Part shown: piece after piece, positions 55,217 through 64,000 of the stretch | How positions within the stretch are numbered: position 1 is the stretch's first letter | How the letters are laid out: each line of letters starts with the position of its first letter | Source of the DNA: Hydrangea macrophylla | Lineage: Eukaryota > Streptophyta > Magnoliopsida > Cornales > Hydrangeaceae | Length of the DNA stretch: 64,000 nt | Reading direction: 5' to 3' | Assembly: GCA_033977485.1 (NCBI GenBank) | Contig: CM066991.1 | Coordinates: 28,951,850-29,015,849 of the forward strand | Program-made: the position numbers and the translations under genes | Notes under the pieces: generated by a model | Told to the model about the DNA's origin: nothing | Database searches by the model: none | Seen by the model: only the letters and a program-made list of their open reading frames with translations

Positions 55217-56602
55217 CTAATAAGCTTTTCTCGGACCTCCTAACTTAGTGATCAACGCTGATGGGTCAAAAGAGCTCTCCTCATTTCCCAAGTAGTAAAT
55301 TCTGGGTGGTGGCACGACATGATGTTCTGGTAGCGGATTTCTGGTAACATTTGGCGGGTTGGTGGGTGGTTCAGATATTATTTTCTTGTCAATCAAATCT
55401 TGAATCTCATGCCTTAGTCTTAAACACCGGTCAGTTGAGTGCCCCTGCTCCTGATGGAACTTGCAATATAAATCAGACTTGAAATTTGGAGGTGGTGGAT
55501 TTGGTCTGGGTCGTGGCTCCAGTAGGCGGAGATGTCCTTTTGCTACCAGCCTATCGAGAGCCGTGGACAAAGATACTCCCAACTCCGAAAACCTCCTTAA
55601 AGGCTTATCCCCTCCCCTCTTTGGGTAATTTCTGGTTACATCAAACTTTTTCTCAGGTTCGCTCAGCGCGTTCACATCCGTAGACCCTGAATGACCTCCC
55701 GAATGTCCTCCTCCTGTTCCATAGTTCGGTCGTCTGTACCTGTTCACTGGCTCCTCCTTTTTAATGACCCCTTCCTGTATCGCATCTTCGATTCTGGTTC
55801 CTACATCGAACACCTCGGTGAAGGTATTGAGGGATTGGAATCTCATCTTCTCCTGATAGACGGGTTGGAGGTTCTTCATCAGCATTCGGATTTGCTCTTT
55901 TTCAGTCAGCCTTTGTATTATCTTGGCAGCCTTTCCTCTCCATCGGCTTAGAAATTCAGCAAAAGATTCTTTGTTCCCCTGTCGGGTAGTCTCCAAATCC
56001 CTGATAGTAACATCCAGATCTTGATTGTATTCGTATTGGGCCATAAATGCTTTTACCACTTCTTCCCAATTTCTAGTCTTCCCTGGTTCCAGAGTGAGAT
56101 ACCATGACAAAGCAGCCCCAGTCAACGTCTGTTGAAACAATACTGCCATCATGACCGTGCTTAGACCGCTAGGCTGAAATGCCCCTATACACATTCTAAT
56201 GTGGCTACGAGGGTTCCCTGTTCCATCAAACTTGTCGAATACAGGCATTTTAAATCCTGCGGGCAATACCTCACAAACCCCCTCATACAACCCTTCTAAC
56301 TCCAACAAATAGGTGTCAACTCCATGGGCCTTTCGGACCACCCTTTCCAGCTTCTCCATCTTCTCAGTCATCAACTTGTCTTTCTCAGCCCTTTCTTTCT
56401 CTAGTTTCTCCCTTGCCTCAATCCCTTCTATTTCATCAAACCAATCTTCATCCCTGTGAGGAGGATCATTGCCTGGCTGCTGTCGTGCTAGTGCTTCTAT
56501 CATGGTCATCATTCTAGTCATTTGTCCCGCTTGCTGTTCCACCATTGTCCTTAACTCTGCCATCTCCCTTGCATTAGCCTCTTGTGCCATCTCTTTTCTC
56601 AC
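55217..56602 (-). CDS. Gypsy B gag
   Basis: 461 codons from ATG at 56602. The N-terminal coiled coil (EMAELRTMVEQQAGQMTRMM) is followed by the Retrotrans_gag capsid: LFQQTLTGAALSWYLTLEPG, VVKAFMAQYEYNQDLDVTIR, ETTRQGNKESFAEFLSRWRG, LLMKNLQPVYQEKM-like text. A zinc motif CKFHQEQGHSTDRC near residue 390 has Tat-type spacing. It ends at TAG 55217-55219, immediately followed by the ATG of the protease frame in the same frame, so the stop may be a read-through or nonsense site. Gag packages the RNA into particles. Confidence 0.88.
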   Translation of the reverse strand: MRKEMAQEANAREMAELRTMVEQQAGQMTRMMTMIEALARQQPGNDPPHRDEDWFDEIEGIEAREKLEKERAEKDKLMTEKMEKLERVVRKAHGVDTYLLELEGLYEGVCEVLPAGFKMPVFDKFDGTGNPRSHIRMCIGAFQPSGLSTVMMAVLFQQTLTGAALSWYLTLEPGKTRNWEEVVKAFMAQYEYNQDLDVTIRDLETTRQGNKESFAEFLSRWRGKAAKIIQRLTEKEQIRMLMKNLQPVYQEKMRFQSLNTFTEVFDVGTRIEDAIQEGVIKKEEPVNRYRRPNYGTGGGHSGGHSGSTDVNALSEPEKKFDVTRNYPKRGGDKPLRRFSELGVSLSTALDRLVAKGHLRLLEPRPRPNPPPPNFKSDLYCKFHQEQGHSTDRCLRLRHEIQDLIDKKIISEPPTNPPNVTRNPLPEHHVVPPPRIYYLGNEESSFDPSALITKLGGPRKAY

Positions 56603-57940
56603 TAGTCTTGCAGTAGAATCTCTGTACCAGGCTATGCTCGTAGTTGATTCTATGTTTTACCTACAATCATATTTATTTTAGTCATTTTAACAACTTTTCC
56701 TCCCTTTTCATTATTATTTGTTTACCTTTTACTTTTATTATTGATTCATATGCTTTCATGAATGATTCATATGCCATACGGATGCAAATGCATGTGTGTG
56801 TGTGTGCCTATTCTATATGCTAAATAATAAAAAAAATTCTAATCCTAACACATAAACACATAATCACATAAAATCCTCCTCCATGTTGAGTGTGCTAATT
56901 TCTCCTTTCATTGTGATCCTTTTTACCCCTTAGAATTTTTGAAATCCATTTAACAAGTATTTCCCTTAGATGATGGGATCTTTTCAAAATTCCTTAAGAA
57001 GCTTTCCTTTGAAAACAATAACATTTCTAAACAAAAGATGATTGGGTTGAAACTTTGCTTTTGAAATTTATTTGAAAATGATTTCTTTAATTGCAGAGAT
57101 TTCTTGGATTATATTCCTTAACAAAAAAGTGATTAGGTCCAAATTTTGCTTTTGAAAAAAGCATTCCTTTAGTTGATAAAACTTTTCAAACTCTTTCAAG
57201 AATTTTGGGTTCCAAGAATTCTAGGTTCTTTCTTCAAATATGGTTGATTTGAAATTTTAATCCAAAAGTGGACTCCAAAAATTTTGAAAGAGTGATTGAA
57301 TGCCTTGGAATAAAGATACCAAAAATCTATTTGCTTCCAAAAACGTATTTAAAATTCTTTGGGTAGGAGGATCGCATGATCGGATTATTGTCATACTCTT
57401 CATGAATTCGGATGCATACAAGGTCAGTGATGCTTAGCTAAACATGATACAAGAGATGTAATCTTATAATCAAGATTTGGCTTATTCTTAAATGTCATAG
57501 GACATAAAAAGGAATTGCTCAAAAGTGATTAAGAGGTTACACATCTTTTATCAAGCAAGCATCGTCATCATCTCAAATAATCCCTTTCGGGCACACAAAA
57601 CTCCCTAGCACATAATCCTAATCAAGAATTGATTTCCTAATTTTGAAAGGTTCTATAGAAGCTACTATGCAAAGGCCGGGTTTTGGTCAAATAAGGGACC
57701 CTTGACACACACCCGATAGGATGCTTCATATACCAAAACATGGTACGAGATCAAGGGTGATCACACGGCCCCATGATGACTTGACCGACAGGGTTGCCCC
57801 GAGCCTCCAAGGTCATAGTTCCGTGCAATCGACTGGCGAAACATGCAAGTGTAATGCAACGGGCATACAAAAATTAATTAACTCGATTAAAAGGATGCTT
57901 TCAAGTCTAATCCTCGAGTGAACCCAAAATCAGAAATTCT
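56603..57940 (-). other. Gypsy B 5' leader
   Basis: About 1.3 kb between primer site and gag. No gene is visible. A short (TG)n lies near 56792-56806. Such leaders in Tat/Ogre elements are long and may contain packaging signals; none can be identified here. Confidence 0.6.
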
Positions 57941-57988
57941 GGTCTGCGAAACCAGAGATTCTGGGTTCGATCCCCAGCAGAGTCGCCA
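57941..57988 (-). other. Extended Arg-tRNA primer binding site of Gypsy B
   Basis: In element sense TGGCGACTCTGCTGGGGA starts 3 bp after the 5' LTR. The match to tRNA does not end at 18 nt. The plus strand from 57941 to 57988 reads like the 3' half of plant tRNA-Arg(ACG): anticodon arm CTGGT-CTGCGAA-ACCAG (57940-57956), variable part, T-arm CTGGG-TTCGATC-CCCAG (57961-57977), acceptor CAGAGTCG and CCA (57986-57988). No 5' half is present, so it is not a tRNA gene. Confidence 0.8.
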
Positions 57989-57991
57989 GAT

Positions 57992-60900
57992 TGTGGATAT
58001 CGTAGGTTTTCAAATTTTACCCACTTTTAAAACAAATATTTTTCAAATTAAAAGAGTCGCCACTTAATTTTTAAAAGGAAAATTAAGAAACCATTTAAAA
58101 GGAAACTGATCTTTTGTGAAACCAAAGATAAACTGGGTCCGGGGATTATGGAATGAAAGGGGAAAGAGCCCGGCGGACTAAAACACCCCCTTTCATCCTA
58201 TCTCACGATAGGCCTCTACTCAACATCCTTTTTAATCAAGTTATTAATCTAAGCATGCCCTCAATTAATACATATATAGGTATACATAACACAAGCATGT
58301 TGGAAATGGTGTAAAATTGCTAACGGCAAAATATCATTCATAAACCACGTAATTCAAGTAGCAAGCAACATGATATGCAATAAAGAACTAGAAAACATAC
58401 CCGGGATCCGACCGCGAAATGAAAACGTGCAATGCATACACAAAATACAAAGCCTAAGAAAAGGTCTCTAATTCACATATTCACATAAGGCAAAACCTAA
58501 GCTAAGGTGTTGCGCATGGAGTCGAAAAATCGATTAAAATCAATGAAGTAAATTAAACTAGAGAAGGGTTGAGAAATTGTACCTCAAAGCGCTACAAAAC
58601 AAAAGGTTAGTACACATGCCTCATACTAGATCTAATATCAAAAGGTAATCAATCCTAAGTCATGTTCAATTAAATTCAATTAAGCCCAACTTTGTCCAAG
58701 AACTATTTCTAACTATAAGCATCAATGCATATGAATGAATGAATGATTATAAACAATAATAAGATATGGATTTATTCACTAATTTGGATGACTTAGCCTC
58801 TGGGTTTAATCTAAATTATCCTTGTTCAAAACATGGTTTGAGTCCTAAGCCATTAGGAGTCTATTTGAGTTGAAATAAATAAGATTAGACAAAAACAGTA
58901 GCAGTTTTTTGTGATTTACAGAGAGCAGACCCGACGTTCAAAAATGGAAATAAAATACTTTCAATGGTTGGATCTTACTGCTTTTTGGATATGTTATTCC
59001 CCTGTGAGTCTAGTTTCTAACCCAAAAAGAAAATCAAGGTTTCAACGGTTAGATCTCCGGGAATATGAAAAATACTAGACCTCACTCAGGATTCTGCAAC
59101 TCTCTGTCCAGAGATCTTGTATGATTTTCTAAAAATAGTAAAAAAATGAGAAACACTTAAATCGTTTTAGGGTACCTTCCTAACACATTAAGGTACTTAT
59201 AAAAAATTATTTGAGACCCCGAAAACTTTATTAGGGTTCTGATTTATTAATTTCAAAACAGACTTATTATTCTGAAAGCATTTTAGAACTCTTGGACAGA
59301 TTATGATTAGCTCACAAAAATTATGATCAAACCTCTCTAATCACAAAATCTTTCTAAAACAAAAATCACAGTGGTAAAACAATGTGTTATTGATATTTTC
59401 CCGTTGGTTTCACTTGATTTCAACGGTTAGATCTTGAACTAAAAATCTTTGATCAAAAACGGTTTATGAACCCACTGTTTTTGTCTTGCTAGTTCAAGTT
59501 TGTTGATTGGCCTCAACTATTAAAACATGAAGTTGGGGCTCAAACCAAACTACTTCTTCTACCATTTGATGGTCATTGAATACTATGAGGCATACTACAC
59601 TTATGGATCTTGATGAAGTATTGAAATGAACTTCACAAAATCCTCAAATAAAGAACTCAAACCTATGGACCCAAGTTTGAATTCAACTTATCACTCCTAC
59701 CATTTGATGGTCATTGGAGTTAGAGACATACATGCTCATAGGTTCTAGATGAAGTATGAAAGACTTCTTAAAACCTAAGAGAAAGATTAGTCCAAGCCAT
59801 GGGAATAGACTTGAACTAACACATTTTCTCCTACCATTTGATGGTCATTGGGGACTATGAGACATACTACATTTATGGATCTTGATGAAGTATTGAAATG
59901 AACTTCACAAAATCCTCAAATAAAGAACTCAAACCTATGGACTCAAGTTTGAATTCAACTTATCACTCCTACCATTTAATGGTCATTGGAGTCTAAATGA
60001 AGTTAAAATCTACTCAAACCTCATTGGAATATAGTAAGGATTCCACAAGATTTCTTAATGGAGAGGTTCAAGTCATGGATTAAGACTTGAATCTCACTAA
60101 TTATATGTGGATTAAGACTATGATTCATTCTAATCTCCATATAGATCATAAGATCATAGGAAATTAAATAATCAAACTCAAACAGGTTCAATGAGATATG
60201 GAAGATCTCATGCACCTTTTTAATGAAATAAAAATAAGGAAAATTAAGGATTACTTAGAAAACTAAGGATACAAACTCTTTAAAGTTGAATTTGTCTTAA
60301 ACCCAAAGCTAATTACATCCAAATTGATGAAATGTCATGAGATTCAATCACAAGTTCTTGGTGGTGTGTGATGAAATGGGATAAGAAGAGAGGTTTTGAA
60401 AATGTGAAAAAGTTTCTAGAACTATGAACTTGTGATTGAATGGTCCTAATTCTATCAAGGATTAAGAGGTTACCTCTAGGATCTCAAGTATTTCTTCAAC
60501 TTCTTGTGAAGACCTTCCAAGATTTCCCAAATTCTCTTCAAAATTCTTCAAATTCTTCAAGTTCTTCAAGAAATTCTTCTTCTCTCTCTCTCAAAATCTA
60601 TATGATTCTTGTATATATCTATCTCTTGATTTTCAAGTTCAAGTCCCCCAAAATGGAAGAAGAGGTTTTGTTTATATAGACCTTTATTCCAGGGATAGAT
60701 GGGTAAATTCGGGTGGAAACCCATGTGCAAGGTTTTCTTCTAGAACATGTGAGAAGATGCAGTCTGTTACAGCCAGCGGCACTCGCTGGGTGCCGGCGGC
60801 ACTCACTGAGTGCCGGGCGGCACTTGCTGAGTGCCGGGCGGCAAACAGTGAGTGTCGCCGCGTTTTCCGCGTGCCGGGACTAACTGAATTTTGTCCCTCT

Positions 60901-61080
60901 TTTTGATTTTTCAAAAGTATGTTGGTGTAAACAAAAAATTTTATTTTATGTATGTATATATTTGCATTAAGATCCCCCATGTGAATGGTATCAACCATGT
61001 CCATGGTATATTTTTGAATATACTATTTCTTTTTTGTATTTTATCTTTTTCAAAAAAATCTTTTCATTTATTTTGTCCTT

Positions 61081-61114
<34 letters not shown>

Positions 61115-61393
61115 GAAACTCCCTCTTTTTTTCTTTTTTTTTTTCTTTTTTTTTATTAATTCTCTTTTCTTTAAAATAAAATGGATTTCCAGACTGGGTT
61201 TCTCACACGTTCTTCGTCGTTCAGGTTTCCCTCCCGAATGCCTGAATCCTCTCCCTTTATCATTTTTATTATTTTCTAAAAATTTTTCTTGAAGATTTTG
61301 AATTTCTTGAGAAAATCCTCGAATGTCACGGACATCATCATCATCTGTCTTTGAGAGGTAACCAATCCCTGGATTTGACAATTGGTTAAAATT
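57992..61393 (-). repeat. 5' LTR of Gypsy B
   Basis: It matches 38325-41769 with about 1-2% differences. TATA on the minus strand is at 60670-60678, the GGCACTC..GAGTGCC cluster at 60777-60860. A run of T and its interruptions at 61083-61154 is longer than in the other copy. The end TGTAGACAC expected at the right is missing; sequence changes after GGTTAAAATTGGG (61384-61396). Confidence 0.9.
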
Positions 61394-61662
61394 GGGAACA
61401 CCCCATTTTGTTGGCTATCAGATTTAGGAGACCCATAGCTTGGTGGTTCACAATGATCGAAAAAGGACTCAAAAGGGCTCCTGCAAGTTGGTTCTATATC
61501 TCAAAATGCTCAGAATGACCAAACTGCCCTAAAAGCCATAAAACTCCCGGATCTGGACCAAAAGTTCTGGAAACATGCTACGTCGTAAGCAAAATGATAA
61601 AATGAGTTTCTAAGTAAAACCGGAAGAAATCGTCAGCTCCCAGAGACCCCCGGAAGTCCCCG

Positions 61663-61859
61663 TTGACCGGTTTGACCAAGGTTTGACCAGAGTTTGACCA
61701 AGTTTGACCAAGTTTGACCGAAATTGTCCGAATTCACCGAAATCATTAGAAAAGTATTAAAATAAGTTTTAAAAGAGAATCGAGCGAAAACGTCGGCTCC
61801 TGGGAGCTCCCGGAGGTTCCCAGAACTTCCCGGGAATCCCAGTTTTGACCAGTTTGACC
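61663..61859 (+). promoter_or_regulatory. Cluster of eight TTGACC W-boxes
   Basis: TTGACC occurs at 61663, 61672, 61683, 61694, 61704, 61714, 61845 and 61854, mostly as a GTTTGACCAA direct repeat with 9-11 bp spacing. TTGAC(C/T) is the core bound by WRKY factors. The group lies about 450-650 bp upstream of the LTR C TATA. Confidence 0.6.
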
Positions 61860-62129
61860 AAGATTTGAATTTGGAATCGGGGCACCGAAAAAGGCGAAAA
61901 AGGCGATCAAATAAGCTTTTATCGTAAATACAGCAAAACTTTTCAAAGTGACCTATCCCCGAACTATTTTTTATGTAAAGTAGACTCCATTACCTTTCCA
62001 ACGGTATATCACAACCTCAGTTTGGAGTTCATACGCATTTTCTATGAATTTCGGACAAAATAGGGCCTTTTCGCGAATACCGGAACCTCTGGGGGCCTAA
62101 ACGTAAATTTTTGGGCGTCTGAGGAGCAG

Positions 62130-62317
62130 TGCTGCCGCGGCACTGGCCCAGTGCCGCCGCGGCACTCGACCCTCGCAGAGTCCATTTTTGTAATTTTTTT
62201 GGGGGTCCAATTTGATTAATTGAAAGTCAAAACGACATAGTTTTGTGTTCACAGTTGTTTGGGACCAATGGGAGTACTTCTAAAACCCCAAAACCACCCC
62301 AAATTGGCCTATATAAA
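62130..62317 (+). promoter_or_regulatory. LTR C promoter: GCGGCACT..AGTGCCGC inverted repeats plus TATA
   Basis: GCCGCGGCACTGGCCCAGTG and CCGCCGCGGCACTCG form overlapping inverted repeats at 62130-62170. TATATAAA is at 62310-62317 in the context GGCCTATATAAACCCC. The core GGCACT/AGTGCC is shared with Gypsy B, but the centre differs. Confidence 0.65.
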
Positions 62318-64000
62318 CCCCCCATTGCTCTTCATTTTGGGGGGGACAAGTGCAAAGCTTGAAAAGTTGTAGAGAAGAAGAGAGATAGAGATAGGTTTAG
62401 AAGAGAGAAAGGGAGCTTCTCCCATTGATTTTCCATAAGAAAGTGAGTTTTATTCTTGTTTTCTTCCATCATCCTTCTATATACTTCACATTCAAAGTCC
62501 ACTCCAACCCTCATTCTTGAGCATTCATGAGATAGGAAGCTACTTCCATGTCCAAATGTCAAAATCTATGAGTGAAACACCAAGCTACAAGTCCTAAATC
62601 ACATTGATTATCATCTATTGATTGCTATTTACTTGCTTGTTTATATATATGTTCATCCCTTCTTACCTCATTTCTTTTTATTTTTCTTTATTTACTTACT
62701 AGTTCATCATCATCTAAGTGATGACATGAAGTTTGGGGTGAGTGAATCCTTATGGATAGTAGCTCTTGACCTCAAAAACATGTTTGATAGATGATGATCA
62801 TAACCTCAATACTTCCAAGGTATTCTTGGAATGTATTGAAGTTATGTTCAAAATAAAATAAATCTCTCCAACAATCTTGGAAGTTCTTGATGATGAGTTT
62901 TGATGTTGGCATTTTAAGTGGCTATAATCCTTGTTGAGTATTGAAAATATGTTTTCAAAACATCTATTTCAAAACCCCTCTCAATCCTTCTCATTTTGGT
63001 TTCAAGAAACAAAACTTTATTTTCTCCAAAATCTTCAAAACAATGAGTCAAAACAGTGAGTGAGTTGAGTTCAAAGATTTTTCTAGAACTCAATACTCAA
63101 CATATGGATACAAGGCCACTTAAAAAGTCTTCCTAACTCATTGGAGAACACCCATGATTTTTGGTTCGACTTGGAAGTACTTGGAAATGGTCCATTTGGG
63201 TCCCAACATTCCTTCCAAACATTCTGTTTTTGGCTGTCACAGCAGCTAGGTCAACTTACGACCTCTTTTCCAGAAAACCTTTCCAAAAGGGGTAGTCCTA
63301 ACTTATTTTTCCCTTAAAATTCAATGTCTTAGGGAACTTTCTGTATAAAATGGGCCTCTAGATCATTCTTTTTCATTTTCTAAGATTTTCTAACATTTCA
63401 GTCGACAGTACGAACTCTGTTTCTGAGTGACCTCTATTGTTTATATAATTTCTCTCAATCTGTGATAGCTATTCAATATTGGCCTTTTGGGTTGTGTTCT
63501 AGACACAATAAGGAACATCTACATAAAAAATCATGCATTGAAAACATTCCTAGCCCCTCTTTTCAAATTCCAAAAGATCATACTACTGTTCTGTCCACTA
63601 TTCACAGCAAGTACATTTCAACTTTCATTCTTTGATTTGATGCTCATATGCATTCCAAATTAGTTCATATCTTAGGAAGTAGTCCATACTACACTTGTAC
63701 ACATCCCATGTTAATTTCATTCATTCATTCATGCACATTTTAGACTTCTAAGTCATTCTAGAAATCCATGTACACAAAAACACACTACAACCTTTGCACA
63801 TTTTAGATACATACATTGCATTCATGCAAGATTTGGGTTTTTTGTAACTCTTAATCTAAGGAGATTATAAGGAATGAACTCGATCACCCGTTCATGCTTC
63901 CCCTTGATCTAATCATCCTTTCTCATCCGTCCTGGGGATCGAGAGGTCTTCTCTTATCAAAGAATAACATGCACCATACTAGCTTGCTAAGCATATTTTG

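Larger units (their letters stand above)
38325..61393 (-). mobile_element. Gypsy B: 23-kb Tat/Ogre-like Ty3-gypsy with antisense accessory genes
   Basis: Minus-strand order from the right: 5' LTR, Arg-tRNA primer site, leader, gag, protease with G-patch, RT, dual RNase H, integrase, then antisense accessory genes on the plus strand (48220-49302 and 44275-47665), tandem repeats, polypurine tract and 3' LTR. Huge LTRs, the Arg-tRNA primer site, two RNase H domains and antisense ORFs before the 3' LTR are known traits of the Tat/Ogre group. LTRs differ by roughly 1-2% by eye. The right LTR lacks its last ~9 bp and runs into LTR C. Confidence 0.9.
61394..64000 (+). repeat. LTR C: related gypsy LTR in plus orientation, continuing past the window
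   Basis: It starts about 61394 with TGGGAACACCCC, similar to gypsy LTR starts. Inside are a W-box cluster (61663-61859), a GGCACT..AGTGCC cluster (62130-62170) and a TATA (62310-62317). The 60 bp after TATA (CATTTTGGGGGG, AAGAGAGATAGAGATAG) resemble the Gypsy B LTR after its TATA, so this is a cousin family. No reading frame or LTR end is visible before 64000. The start position could be off by several bases. Confidence 0.6.

Noticed and set aside
57941..57988. tRNA-Arg gene
   Set aside because: Only the 3' half is present, including an encoded CCA, and it sits exactly at the primer position of the LTR element.

Overview
The window looks like heterochromatic plant DNA, probably from an angiosperm and perhaps a eudicot. 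I cannot assign a species. Almost all of it is nested transposable elements: Ty1-copia (one of SIRE type), Ty3-gypsy of the Tat/Ogre type, an RTE-clade LINE, and non-autonomous Mutator-like elements. I found no complete host gene. One short stretch (37542-37731, minus) could be the last exon of an unidentified host gene.

Layout. 1-3302: 5' end of a minus-strand copia element (Copia-0) cut by the window edge and split by a 1.76-kb Mutator-like element (1288-3050), which itself holds a MITE-like insert. About 3450-35282: a decayed minus-strand Tat-type gypsy (Gypsy A). It has a degenerate antisense accessory gene at 3619-5685, integrase to RT at 5860-9441, protease at 22185-23132, gag at 31858-34071 and its 5' LTR at 34103-35282. 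An RTE LINE (9459-22167, 17-bp target duplication) sits in Gypsy A, and a SIRE-type copia (10966-20471, plus, duplication TTCCT) sits in that LINE. A second copia (Copia-Cg, 23138-31852, minus, duplication TATTT) is inserted between Gypsy A gag and protease. Its two 1500-bp LTRs differ at about five sites, so it is young. 35283-38324: a gap with a small Mutator-like element and the possible host exon. 38325-61393: a nearly full-length 23-kb Tat/Ogre-like gypsy (Gypsy B, minus) with 3.4-kb LTRs. Its gag-pol keeps one reading frame for about 2,215 codons but has five stops. Two accessory genes run antisense between pol and the 3' LTR; one is a six-exon plant-mobile-domain gene. 61394-64000: a related gypsy LTR in plus orientation (LTR C).

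Most notable pattern. Several elements carry a private cluster of short inverted-repeat motifs just upstream of a TATA box. The same family-specific motif occurs in the LTR and again in front of the internal accessory gene or 5' leader: CAGTCGACTG in the SIRE element, CGATCGATCG in Copia-Cg, GGCACTCnnTGAGTGCC in Gypsy B and a relative in LTR C, and AACCGGTTT at 3303-3442. I count twelve such cluster-plus-TATA modules, the two LTRs of one element counted separately. This resembles, in form only, the motif clusters bound by accessory proteins of VANDAL DNA transposons, and could mark an element-encoded regulatory or anti-silencing system. The function is inference.

All motif, boundary and duplication calls were made by eye. 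Family names rest on recognised protein motifs, not on database searches.
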